Positions 1 through 11,419 of a stretch of DNA of 64,000 nt are shown here, one piece after another. The number at the start of each line of letters is the position of its first letter. Within the stretch, counting starts at the first letter, position 1. Under the pieces are notes generated by a model, which saw nothing but the letters and a program-made list of their open reading frames with translations, was not told the origin of the DNA and did no database searches. Both the position numbers and the translations under genes were made by a program. The stretch comes from Absidia repens (taxonomy: Eukaryota > Mucoromycota > Mucoromycetes > Mucorales > Cunninghamellaceae): the NCBI GenBank assembly GCA_002105175.1, contig MCGE01000001.1, positions 2,666,001-2,730,000 on the forward strand, in the 5' to 3' direction.

Positions 1-2216
1 GTATTGCGTATGTACAATCGGGAAGGCGTATTGCAAAATACAAGTGAACCAGTGGATCAATTGGAACATGTACTCGATTGGAAACCATCGGGAAATTTGA
101 TTGTCTCAAGTCAACGTTTGCCTCATCGTCACGACATTGTATTTTTGGAAAGAAATGGGTTACGACATGGTGAATTTACACTAAGGGAATCAGGAGAACA
201 TCGCGTGCTCGAAGTATCCTGGAATGCGGATTCTACGGTTCTTGCGGTTTGGTTGGAAACGAATGGTCAAAAATCTGGTAAGAAGTGACTTGTATATAGA
301 ATTAGATAATATGTCCCAACTTACTCTTTTACCTCTATTTAGTGCAACTATGGACTATGAACAACTATCATTGGTACATGAAGCAACACATCGTACTTCC
401 TCAAAATCAAAATATCATAGGATTTTCTTGGGATGTGGAATTACCTCTTCATGCTCATATTGTTGGCGATGGTAAGTTCTGATTTTAGTTGCCTCACGTT
501 TTAATTAACACTTTCGTATTATATCATAGACGGGCGCTACCATACTTATAACTTTATTTGGAATGTCTTAACAAGCACTTCGATCGATCATGAAAACTCC
601 AGCTATGTTGCTGTCATTGATGGTGGTAAGTCCATAATATAATAAAAGCCGATGAATATAGAAAGATATGTATGAAAACCTAATTCTTTCTTTTTATTGC
701 ATATTCAATTCAATTTTTATAGATGAAGCTTTGATGACACCTTTCAATTATCAAAATGTGCCTCCACCCATGTGCTCCCTCAAAGTCAAGGCCCAGAAAT
801 GTATTCAACAAGTGGCATTCCAGCCTGATGCATCGGGATCTCGTATTGCCGCTCTTACCACCGAGAAATTGGAATTTTTCGATCTACCTCATAATGGTCA
901 TGGTGAAGCAAAATCAACTGGATCTTTGATATTACCGTAAGTTAATATATGAAAATGTTAAAATTACGTTAATTTTTAAATATGATTTTTTTTATTTCAA
1001 ACAAGTGATGCTACTCCTATTGCCAATCCTCTTCGCTATGTCACATTGCTGAATGAAAATCAACTATTCTATGTCACCTATGATGAAATGGAACAAATGG
1101 ATCTTTTGTGTTTGGTTGACTTCTCTCAAGGCGATGAACAAAGTGCATCAATCTCTACGACAGTGTTTGAAGGTACTGTTGGACAAGTGTACTACAATGC
1201 CACCGTAAAGGATTTGGTGTTGGAAGGCAAGGATGGCTCCGTATGGAAAGGTAAACTGAAAATGTGAAAAAAAGGAAAACCATAAAGTTCATGAGCATAT
1301 GACAGGATATATTAACACATTTCCATTTTATTATTATATAGTCAACTACAGTGATTCTTTATCAGTTAACCTATGGCTTCAGCTTCCTTCCTACTGTCCT
1401 TGGATTGCTACCGCATTGGTTGGCAGCTCAGAAGAAACTGCAGAACGAGTTGTTATCGGACTGACAGACCGCAACAAGTTATATGCCAATGACAACCTAT
1501 TATCATCTGAAGCGACATCCTTCTTCCTGCGTCATGATTGGTTAGTGTTTACGACGACAAGTCATACTGCACGTTTCCTTCCTTTGGATATTGATCAAAA
1601 TGGTAAGCATTGAGGTCGATGTGAATAACTTTTGAATTACTGCATACTCAAACACCATTGCTTTGTCATTATAGATTTCAAGCTCTCTGACGATATTCCT
1701 GATGCTAATGACGAATCTCATCGACGTATTGAACGTGGTTCTAGAATCATTCTCGCTACACAATCTAAATCTAGTCTTGTTCTGCAGGTAAGATATTGAT
1801 CTAAAAATCAGCAACAGAACACTCCGACTTGGATTGGGTTTCTCATTCATTTTAATTATTTTAGATGCCTCGTGGCAATTTGGAGACTATCAGCCCGCGT
1901 GCTTTCGTATTGGCCTCGATTCGTGAAGATTTGAAAAAGTACGTAGTATAAAATATACAATGACGAATGGTCAACACTAACAATAGCTTTATAACTCTAG
2001 CCTCAATTATCGATCTGCTTTTATCGCTTGTCGTCGGAACCGAATTGATCTCAACATCATCTTTGATGAAAACCCTCAACAATTCTTTGACAATATCGAA
2101 CTCTTCATTAAACAAGTACCTGAAGTGGATCACCTCAATTTATTCTTATCCAATCTTAGGTAACATAGAAATGTGAAAGAGAATGTAATGATAACTTTTA
2201 TGATTCTTACTACCGT

Positions 2217-2247
<31 letters not shown>

Positions 2248-3197
2248 TTTGTTTAGAAACGAGGATGTATCGAAATCCATGTATCAGCATCGTGGCGCAT
2301 TGGCATCAACCCACTCCTTTGATAGCGATTTGTAAGTTTATTATACCCTCCGCACTCCCTCTCTCTCTTTCTCTCTCCTTTCACTATATTTATATGTACT
2401 CTTTGATATTTATGATAATAGACTCGGCAACAAGGTCAACAACATTTGCGATGCCGTTCGTACAGTATTGACTAATGCTGATCGTGACCAATACATCCAA
2501 TCCATCTTATCTACCTATGTCAGAAGTTCTCCCCCCGACTTAGAATCCGCTTTATCCTTACTTGCTGAAATTCGTGAATCAAGCTTGTCCAAGGCGGAAG
2601 ACGCGCTGAAATACACCATCTTTTTATGCAAAGCTAACAGTTTGTACGACATTGCTCTTGGAATGTATAACTTCCCTCTCGTCTTGATGGTCGCACAGCA
2701 AGCGCAAATGGTAGGATGAAAATATATCCGAATGATGCCCGGATAGTGTACTGACTTGGTTAACCTTTTATCTTGGTTAGGATCCCCGTGAATATCTTCC
2801 ATTCCTTCAAGAGTTACAAAACATGGACAAGTATTACCAACGCTTCAAGATTGACGATCATTTAAAACGACACGAAAAGGCGTTACGAAATCTATCATTG
2901 GCTGGCGATAATCGATTCGACGAGTTGATCGTATATATGCAAACACACTCACTCTACTTGGTAGCATTGGAAGAATATGCAAACAAATCTCAGCAGAAAA
3001 AGGTAAGGACTATAACAAGTTTGAAAGCCGAAACAGTTACTACTATTTTGACTGACACCATTTCTTTTGTTTTTGGTTTATTAGACAATATTGGATGCCT
3101 ATGGTGACTACTTAGATGGTATATCTGCTCATGAAGAAGCTGGAATAGGTAACCAAATACACAGAGCATACAATATAGGTAATAATGACTAACGACA

Positions 3198-3233
<36 letters not shown>

Positions 3234-4757
3234 CGACCAGTCTTCACGATGGCCAATTCATTGGACAAGGCTTTACAATCCTACCGTTTGGCGGGATGCT
3301 GGCGGGAGGCCTTTTCTCTTGCAAAACAAATGGCTTTCTCTATTGATGAAATTCAAGCTCTGGCATATCAGATCATTGGTAAAATTTGAAACCTGATAGT
3401 GAATATATCTTACATTCTAAAATTGCTAAACACATCTTTTTGTGCTACGTACCATAGGATATTTGAAGGAAAAACGACGATTCCAAGAAGCGGCAACCGT
3501 AGCAATTGATTATATCAAGGTAAACCACAAATTGGTATGAATGAAAAAGAATTGCGGAATAACCGCTGCACCTTCCATTTTTTAGGATATTGAAGAAGCT
3601 GTTGACTGCTTGCTCAAAGGAAGCCTCTGGCAAGAAGCGTCTCGATTGGTAAGAACACAAATACGAATACAAAACTATCGTGCTAAATACAACCTTCAAT
3701 TTATATAGTCACATACTTACGATCGATCGGATCTCATTGAGACTCACGTAAAACCGGCGTTAATTGAAGGTTTGCTTGAAAAAAGAATTTTACCAAGAAT
3801 GGTATTTTTTTGCATACAGCATACTTATTACTTTGTTCTTACTAGGATATACTCAACTTGACGAAGATGTTGACGAACTTGCCACGCAATTCAACAAGCA
3901 AACGGACCGATTAAAGGAACTCCGCACAAAGAAACCTGAACCTAGTAAGTTAATAACAGGTATCTTATACCGGAAAAAGAAGCAAGTGAATTGACATTTT
4001 TATTGCCTATTTTTGCTCTAGCTCAAGTCCTACCTAACGATGATACACTTGATAATATCGATATGTTTTCTGATACGACATCTATGTTCAGTCAGTTTAC
4101 TCGGTATACACAAGCATCATCTCGTGTGTCAACTGTTTCATCCCGTGCAAGCAGGTAATATGACAGAAAGTAGTATGCGTATGTGCGGCCTATTGATAAA
4201 ATGAAACTTACGCATTATATTTTTTTATTTTATGTAGGAAATCATCCAAACAAAAGAAACGGGACGAACGCAAGCGGGCAAAAGGCAAAAAGGGAACTGT
4301 GTTTGAAGAAGAATACCTGGTCAACTCGCTCAAAAAACTTTACGAACGGGCCAATCAATTTCAAAGTAAGTTACAAAGAAAAAAAAATAGGTACTCGATT
4401 AAATACTAACTCCTTTTTTTTCATTGAAAAGATGATTATGGCAATCTTTTGAGAGCCATGGTGCCTTTTGGTTATATTGAAGAAGCACGAACAAGCCAAG
4501 TCAAGTTCGAAGAATTCCTCAAGCACCTTCAAGACAAAATTGATGTGATCTTTGTTCCATTGCAATTAATACATGCTCAGGTAAAACCATGAAAAAAAAA
4601 ATCTAGTAATTAAACACATGGTTTATTTAAACTTTTTTTTATTTTTTGACACTATCAGTATGGATCCCTGGAAGAACTCGAAGAAGCTCAAAAGCTACCC
4701 ACTCAAATCGAAAAGCCGGTGTTGGCGACTACCAACTGGAAACTACAAATATTGTAG
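1..4757 (+). CDS. ELP1: Elongator complex protein 1 (ELP1/IKI3), 5' truncated by window
   Basis: Scaffold subunit of the Elongator complex, which modifies wobble uridine (cm5/mcm5 side chains) in cytoplasmic tRNAs. The window opens inside the N-terminal beta-propeller half (PVDQLEHVLDWKPSGN) and runs to the C-terminus, which ends NWKLQIL as family members end in QWKL. I place 22 exons in one consistent frame: 1-277, 343-471, 530-625, 723-936, 1006-1250, 1342-1602, 1675-1786, 1865-1938, 2001-2159, 2257-2331, 2422-2710, 2781-3002, 3085-3148, 3241-3378, 3458-3519, 3586-3648, 3709-3769, 3846-3944, 4022-4154, 4238-4365, 4432-4580, 4659-4757. Family landmarks in order are VPPPMCSL, QMPRGNLETISPRA, FLCKANSLYDIALGMYNFP, a SSRVSTVSSRASR serine stretch and the basic KKRDERKRAKGKKG segment (the region implicated in tRNA binding in yeast Iki3). 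The start lies upstream of the window. Intron density is the highest in the window. One intron carries T32 and another a (TA)n run. Confidence 0.96.
3200..3231. repeat. T32 homopolymer in ELP1 intron
   Basis: Uninterrupted T run forming the polypyrimidine tract before the acceptor at 3239-3240; length may be affected by sequencing error. Confidence 0.9.
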
Positions 4758-4876
4758 TGGTATGGTGGTATGATAATTATAGTTTAGATGGTGTAGTTAG
4801 TAGATTTTAGTTTCAGTTTATATAGTAGTCTTGTTTATTTTATTTTATGCTTGTGTATTAGATTTTATCTTTGTAC

Positions 4877-4882
4877 AATAAA
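4877..4882 (+). terminator. Poly(A) signal of ELP1
   Basis: AATAAA lies 120 bases after the ELP1 stop codon, with a second AATAAA-like hexamer at about 4897. It is the only strong candidate before the repetitive spacer begins. Confidence 0.55.
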
Positions 4883-4992
4883 GTGGATTTTATACAATAA
4901 ATAATCCCCTTGGGGCTCTTGAAAATCAAATGGTTTGTTTACTCATTGGTTTTAGGATCTTATATGAAATACTGATCAAAGAGGGTATGCAT

Positions 4993-5018
4993 ATGTGTGT
5001 GTGTGTGTGTGTGTGTGT
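4993..5018. repeat. (GT)n microsatellite
   Basis: About 13 GT units downstream of ELP1. Confidence 0.9.
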
Positions 5019-5548
5019 GGGGAAAATGTGGGTTGATAATGACTAGTAGTTATAAATGGGTACCTTGTAGCGCTCAAAAATGAGGATATGATGGGAAATT
5101 GAGCGTCGATTGAGTAAAATGAGGTGTCGCTAAACCAGTGCTTGACTAAGGGGCGTTTGGGCGAGGAATAGGCAATATAATAGGTAATAAAAAAATTAGG
5201 TTTTGAAAATGTATGTTGTAGTTCACTGTCAATACCTTATTACTATCCTTTGAGGAGAGTTTTGATTTTTGTTTTTTGGGCGTTCATATTTAGTGACCTA
5301 GGACTTTCAACCAGTCACTAGGTTTTAGGGGACAGTGTAAACAGTCATAGATAAGCTAGGAAGTAATTAAAAATAGTCTTAAATGGCGGTTATACGTACA
5401 GCACGACCTAGCTTCATTTATATGATTGGTCGAGCAGCGATATGGTCACCATTGATTCTAAGTGATCTAAGACTATCGACCGGTCTCTGGCTCTTACGAG
5501 AGGGGAAATAATCATTGTGGGCTAGTCAGAAGAAAAATGTTTGTTAGG

Positions 5549-6223
5549 ATTCATAAAATAGCTACAACAGCGACATTGTTTTTTTATCTGTGTGCAGAGT
5601 ATGATTAATTAAGAAATAAAAAGGCATATTTTATTGAAGAATAATGATAGGTACCAAAACCAAAAGGGAGAGGTTCATTTTAAATGCGACTTTAAAAATA
5701 GTCAACCACTAATCTAATGAGACTATTGTAAAATTGGAACTAATATACTTTACAAGACATGAGAAAGACAAATGAGGTCTCTGTTATTGAAGCTCAAACA
5801 ACGGTCGTCGTTAAATCAAAAAAGAGGAATGAAAGTATAATGGGTTCTATTCGACAAAACATGAGAAAACACAATAAAACAACTTTTTAATGATGCAAGT
5901 AAAAAAAGATATGTTTTATTCAAATATAGACGTAAATTATGGACTAACTAACTTATTACTAATCTAATCAAGGCTTTAAAGAGTTATCTAATGGTGGGCC
6001 CAAATCCTAGATCCAAAATGAAAGGCCTTCCCCATGCATGTTTTAATCCCTGATCTGAAAGCCCTTCTAAACTAGTCCTAACACTAATCTAAGATCACCA
6101 TGATCTCAAAGATGTTGAATGATGAAGAAAAAGAAAATGAGAAAGTGTGTGAAAAAGAAAAATGAAAGAGTGCGAGAAAAAAAAAAAGAGGAAAATAAAA
6201 TTCACGTGGGCGGGATTTGAAAT
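5549..6223 (-). repeat. Dispersed hairpin-core element, copy A
   Basis: Near full-length copy in minus orientation. The head CACGTGGGCGGGATTT is at 6203-6218. The hairpin core spans 6020-6067 and the AATAAA-rich tail extends to a terminal block (GTAGCTATTTTATGA read on the minus strand) near 5551-5565. That end block matches the ends of copies B and D, which supports the boundary. No ORF. Its hairpin arms carry a C-G pair where most copies have G-C. Confidence 0.75.
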
Positions 6224-6803
6224 GTTTCTGTTGTCGTTCTTAAAAAGCTATTTGTTTAACATGGTGGTTCTCTTCTCTTTAAATTGGCCATCATATTGTA
6301 ATTTCGGCAGCATAGCTGTTCTCTTCTGTTCATTCCTTTACAGTCCCGTGGAGCAATTACCCGTTTCACCGTGCTGTATACTACAGGATAGTTTGTCACT
6401 CACATAGGATTGATTACCCTCTTTGACTGGACTAGTTCATCTTGCTTTATGTTTATCAAACAACAGGTTACCCACATCTCTCACACTCCACACACACTCA
6501 TACACACACCGACATCGGTAAACGCGTATTTTTATATAGGTGTCATGATATTAAATATGATTAGACTTCTTGGTTTAGTTTAGTTGCTATAGTTTGTATT
6601 TAATACTGTTCAATAAATTATGTTTTGTTTTTCACTTTTACATCGTCTCTCATACAATTAGTTTATCTTATCGAATGCATACACTCACACTGTGTTAACT
6701 TTTGCAGACTTCAGAGTAAGTACCTTCGACAAATTTATTGTCATATGGCATCAACCAAGGTGAAATAAAGCGGGAATTGATGCTCGGCAAAACTTAATTC
6801 AGC
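6224..6803. other. Intergenic stretch with a short dispersed motif
   Basis: No gene seen. At 6381-6405 is a copy of the short motif GATAGTTTGTCACTC, also found near 26830 and 41475. A CA-rich stretch follows at about 6480-6510. The last 100 bases may be the promoter of the uncertain gene that starts at 6804. Confidence 0.4.
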
Positions 6804-7232
6804 ATGCCAGTCTTGAATCTCGGTAATTTAAACACCGCCTTTTTATTCCAATATCCATTGCCATACTCAATTCTTGAACGGTCTAATGGATACAATAGAA
6901 AAGGGGTCCATCCAGTTATCCACCATGCTGAAGGTAAATATATACATAGATCTTATTTTGGAATAGCATATACTCACCTGTTTTTTTTTTCTACCCAAAA
7001 GATATCGGAATCCTTGGAACTTGGAAGCTGTCAAAGATCCCACCGTGTCCATCGCTCTATTATACTATGAAGGGTATAACAAGCAGTAAACCCCACTCCA
7101 AGTAATGAAAAAAAAAAGCTTGAAATTGTATACTCACTGTGGAGTTCGATGATTTTAGACCGACTATGGTATTCGACAGATTTCATGAAAAGACTCATAT
7201 ACCACTATAGTGCATATAATGGTTACACATGA
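6804..7232 (+). CDS. Candidate small three-exon gene or gene relic, unrecognised
   Basis: I do not recognise this protein. Exons 6804-6933, 7002-7073 and 7159-7232 join in one open frame of 91 residues across two introns (68 and 85 nt). Both introns have GT-AG ends and a TACTCAC branch-like sequence upstream of the acceptor, as in the window's certain introns. The predicted protein has FQYPLPYSILERSNGYNRKG in exon 1, GTWKLSKIPPCPSLYYTMK in exon 2 and RLWYSTDFMKRLIYHYSAYN in exon 3. It could equally be a decayed gene: coding-like stretches also occur in other frames nearby (for example WNLEAVKDPTVSIALLYYEG overlapping exon 2). The start choice is the first in-frame ATG only. Confidence 0.28.
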
Positions 7233-7598
7233 CGATTGACTCACAGAATTCGTTTTGAGAGACCTTTACTCAACGCCACCGCATGATTTATGAATTACTC
7301 GAGGAAGAGCTTCAATAAGGATTACACACTCTTACACTGAAAAAAAAAAAGACGCCAAATGAATTTTATGATAACAAATGATTTTATTTTAAATAAACAG
7401 TGATGACGATGCGACAAATGCCAGTTTTATATAGTAGGTGGTGGGAGGGGTTATGTTGACTCATCATCCAATGAAAATACGTGACGGGACTGATTTATCT
7501 TCACTTAAATTTTTTAGCTTCCCATCTTTTTTTTTTTTTTTTTTTTTTTTCCTATCTTTCTTTTTCTTTTCTTTTTTTTTGTTTATTATCTATTTAAA
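7233..7598. other. Spacer and promoter region of homoserine dehydrogenase
   Basis: No coding signal. It ends in a strongly T/CT-rich tract (about 7525-7590) just before the start codon of the next gene, the kind of pyrimidine-rich leader seen before several genes here. Confidence 0.5.
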
Positions 7599-8832
7599 AT
7601 GGTGAATATTGGTATTGTTGGTGTTGGTTTGGTTGGCTCAGAACTCCTTGCTCAATTGAAGGCTACAGGTGCAAAACGCTTGAATGTGGTTGGCATGACC
7701 ACGTCCAAGAAAATGGTGGTGTCCAATACATCTTACAGTGCGCTTGACTTGACTCAATGGAAGACCGATATCCAAGAACAAGGAATTGAAGCCAACCTTG
7801 GTGTTTTTGCCAAATATCTCTCTGATGCCCCTGATCACGGTATTATTGTTGACTGTACTGCGTCTGATGCTGTTGCTGAACTTTATCCCTCGTGGCTTGA
7901 ACTTGGTTTGAGTGTGGTGACCCCCAACAAGAAAGGGTTCTCTGGCCCTCTCTCTTTATACCGATCTATTGAAGGGTTGGCTGGTAACTTGAACGGCACT
8001 GGTAAAGCTCCCTTTGCTTACCACGAATCCACTGTGGGTGCTGGTTTGCCCGTGTTGAGCACTTTGTCTGATTTGGTTCGTACTGGCGATAAGGTGGAAA
8101 AGATTGAAGGTATTTTCTCTGGTACTCTCAGCTTCCTCTTCAACAACTTCTCCTCCTTGTCTGGTGAAGACAAAGGTACCTTCTCTGAAAACGTCAAGGT
8201 GGCAAAGGAATTAGGCTACACTGAACCTGATCCTCGTGATGATTTGAATGGTATGGATGTTGCACGCAAGGTAGGGTTGCTTTTATATTTTATATTTATT
8301 ATTATTGTTCTCATACTTGGCGATTCTGTTATTTTGGATTAGGTTACTATCTGTGGTCGTCTTGCGGGTGTGGATTTGGATTTATCTACCTTGCCTGTTG
8401 AAAACATTGTTCCTGGTCCTTTACAAACCGTTGCCTCTGCTGATGAATTTATGGCAAAGTTACCTGAATTTGATGACCACTTCGCCAAATTAAACGAAGA
8501 AGCCAACAAGGAAAACCAAGTCTTACGTTGTGTTGGATTGGTAGATGTCAAGGGTGGTCAAAGCGGTGTCAAGTTAATGAAGTAAGTAGTGTATGCCGTA
8601 TGAAGCATGTATACTTTTTTTTTAGACAACTCACTGAACCAACACGCGATTTTATTTCAGGTATCCCGGCTCTCATCCATTTGCTTCTTTGCAAGGTAGC
8701 GACAATATCATCAAATTTACTACTGAATACTTCCCCAATGGTCTTATCATTCAAGGCGCTGGTGCCGGTGCTGCTGTTACTTCTTTTGGTATCTTTTCTG
8801 ACATCTTGAAGATCCAAGGACGTGTAGAATAG
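7599..8832 (+). CDS. HOM6: Homoserine dehydrogenase
   Basis: NAD(P)-dependent oxidoreductase that converts aspartate semialdehyde to homoserine, the branch point to threonine, methionine and isoleucine; cytosolic. Exons 7599-8270, 8343-8581 and 8661-8832 give 360 residues, almost exactly the length of yeast Hom6. The N-terminus has the Rossmann fingerprint NIGIVGVGLVGSELL. Further family signatures are TPNKKGFSG, YHESTVGAGLPVL, SGTLSFLFN and EPDPRDDLNGMDVARKV, the last spanning the first splice junction. The C-terminus is IFSDILKIQGRVE. There is no ACT or aspartokinase domain, so this is the monofunctional fungal type. The ATG at 7599 is the first one and begins at the canonical nucleotide-binding strand. 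Poly(A) signal AATAAA at 8879-8884. Confidence 0.97.
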
Positions 8833-9144
8833 ATATTTCTGACTAGTTAGTTGATTATTGATATAAATATTATTTTTGAATAAAAAGAAAAATTGTTTTA
8901 ATTATCTACGGTAAAAACGTGTGCCAGTGTGTCTGTGTGTGTTGTGATATGTCGATGATGGAAATCAAAATGATTGTGTGATGGTAGTTTATAGTTTATT
9001 ATGTAGGAATTTAAGCTTTTTGGAAAGGTCTGCGGCGGTGTTTCAATCACTCTCCTCTTTCATAAGCCTTCAGTATTTCCTGTTTGTTTTTGGCATTTAT
9101 CTTTATTTTCTTTTTCTTCTTTTCTTCTTCTTCAGTACAATACA
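8833..9144. other. Spacer between HOM6 and the RRM gene
   Basis: Contains the AATAAA poly(A) signal at 8879-8884 and a CT-rich leader just before 9145. The TTCTTCTTCTTCAG ending about 10 bases upstream of the ATG could be the acceptor of a 5' UTR intron; nothing else is seen. Confidence 0.4.
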
Positions 9145-10842
9145 ATGTCTTCTTCTCCAGCTGAACTCGCCCTCAATGCCATTTATGTTGGTAATCTCGA
9201 TCAACGGTAAACACTTTTTAGAGGCCCATCTTGGCTGCTCAAATGACATGTTTACAATCAGTACCTTTTCTTTTGCTGACCATCTTGTTTATTTGCATTT
9301 TATTCGAGCAGGGTGAATGAAACCATGTTGCAAGAAATCTTTGCTACCATCGGTGTTGTTGTACAAGTTAAGGTTGTAAGTGTAAGTAAAAGAGTCAGAC
9401 TTCATTATGTGATGTGTTACTTATTACTACTATTTGTCCCTTCTTTAGGTGAAACGACACGGTCCCTACGTAAGTGCACTGTTTCCCCTTTTTTTTTCTC
9501 TCTCAATCTGATCGGCTCTTCATCATTTAATCTGATTAACGTTCATTTATCATTAATAGGCTGGTGTCAACTACGGTTTCGTCGATTACGCTGACCGTCG
9601 CGCCGCTGAACAAGCAATCCAAGATATGAATGGTCGTAAGATTTTCAACCATGTAAGTGCCTTTTTCGGTTTTCCTCAACACAATATGTCATGTATTAAC
9701 TGATGCTACTTCAATTTTCATTTTCTTGGTGGAAATGGTCATGCCAATCAATGAAAATAGGAAATCAAGGTGAACTGGGCTCAAACTGGCACTTCTGCCA
9801 AGGAAGATACATCTAGTCATTTCCATGTGTTCGTTGGTGATCTTGCTCCTGAAATTACCGATGATATGCTAGTCAAGGCCTTCTCTCCATTCAAAAGCTT
9901 GTCGTAAGTGTGTTGCAAATACTGATTTTTTATGTGACCTGATTTTGTTAATAGATTTGATTTTTGCACTCTTGTTAATGATTTAGTGATGCTCATATCA
10001 TGTGGGATCCTGTTTCTGGAAAGTCTAGAGGATTCGGCTTTGCTGCTTTCCGTGAAAAGGCAGATGCTGAACAAGCTATTGCTACGATGAACGGGGAGTG
10101 GTTAGGTACTCGTGCTATCCGTTGTAACTGGGCCACTCAAAAAGGTATAATATTTTTATTTATAGAAGGGTGATAATCAAGAGTGGTATTCTGACAACTC
10201 TTTGCATAGGACAAACTGCCACCCCTCCTCCTCAACCTGGACAACAATTGCCTTTTGAAATCGCTGTTCACCAAACTCCTGCCTATGTGACCAGTGTCTA
10301 CGTTGGAAATTTACAACCCGAAACTACTCGTAAGAACAGGAAAATAAGCAATATATCACAGGACGACGTGATAAAAAATTAATCTTCACATGTATACCAT
10401 AGAAAATGATTTATTGCATCCCTTCCAACGATTCGGTTTTGTCCAAGAAATCAAGTTACAAGCTGACCGCGGTTTCGCTTTTGTCAAGTATGAAAAAATA
10501 TCGAGAAAAAAAAAAAGATCAAAGATGTGGAAATTAATATAGTATTATTTTTATGATATTCTTTAGGATGGATACTCACGAAAATGCTGCCAACGCTTTG
10601 GTTCAATTACAAAACGTCAATATCCATGGTCGTCCTGCAAAGGTATGAAAAAAAGAAAAGAAAAGAAAATGAGAATAACGATGGTTTCTTATATATATTG
10701 TCTTTATGCAGCTCTCTTGGGGTAAGGATCGTCCTCCTACTGGCTGGCAATCACACGGTGGTTTCCAACAACATCAACAAAACTGGCATCATGGTAACGG
10801 CCACAATGGTCAAATGTACGGTAGAGGAGGTAATGTAATGAC

Positions 10843-10879
<37 letters not shown>

Positions 10880-11033
10880 GGAAAAGGGGGAAATCATTAG
10901 CTCATTCACTCATCACGAGGTTGATTTTTTAGCTGGTCAAGTAGCTGGTAACGCTGGTGTCTCCACCGTTCCTTGGGGTCAACCTGGTCAACAACCTTTG
11001 TACGATCAATATAACGCCGGTGGAAGCATGTGA
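9145..11033 (+). CDS. Three-RRM RNA-binding protein, TIA-1/Pub1 family
   Basis: Binds U-rich/poly(A) mRNA and, in known relatives (TIA-1, yeast Pub1), affects mRNA stability, splicing and stress granules. Exons: 9145-9206, 9312-9375 (or 9381), 9449-9469, 9560-9652, 9761-9903, 9987-10144, 10210-10329, 10403-10487, 10567-10642, 10712-10829, 10933-11033; about 346-348 residues. RRM1 starts with AIYVGNLDQ (RNP2) and has [17 protein letters not shown] (RNP1). RRM2 has [12 protein letters not shown] and [22 protein letters not shown]3 has [10 protein letters not shown] and [17 protein letters not shown] Gly/Gln/Asn-rich tail follows ([20 protein letters not shown]). Exon 3 is only 21 nt. Two GTAAG donors six bases apart at the end of exon 2 would add or remove two residues between RRM1 strands. 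The (AT)n run at 10844-10875 lies in the last intron. Confidence 0.93.
10844..10875. repeat. (AT)n microsatellite in intron
   Basis: About 16 AT units inside the last intron of the RRM gene, directly after its 5' splice site. Confidence 0.9.
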
Positions 11034-11419
11034 ACTGTGAATTAGTAGAATTTTATTGATTTTTTGGTGTTCGTTTGTGGGAAATGAATGATGGAATATA
11101 GTTTAGTTTTACATGGTGATATATATAATATATATTTTTCTCTCACTCTGCCCCCACACACATTCTTCTTTATAACTTATCCTCATTTATTCTTTTTCTT
11201 TTTTTATTTATATCTATGTTTTATATTCATATTTATGTAAATAATGGCTTTTTGTGAAATAAAAGAAAACGAATGAAATTTTTTACGACTTTATATGTGG
11301 ATACTTTGGAATCACAAAGAAATTGGTTGACTAGGCTGGGTTTAAATGATTTTTGTGTTTTTGGTCAAGGACCTCTGCTTTTTTTTTTTGTTTCTTCTTT
11401 TTATTTTAGCGAAAAGAAT

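Larger units (their letters stand above)
4758..5548. other. Intergenic spacer with GT microsatellite and degenerate direct repeat
   Basis: No coding signal seen. It holds a (GT)n run at 4993-5018. Two diverged copies of a segment lie about 165 bases apart: around 5292-5350 (AGTGACCTAGGACTTTCAAC) and 5459-5515 (AGTGATCTAAGACTATCGAC). The right end joins repeat copy A. Confidence 0.5.
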
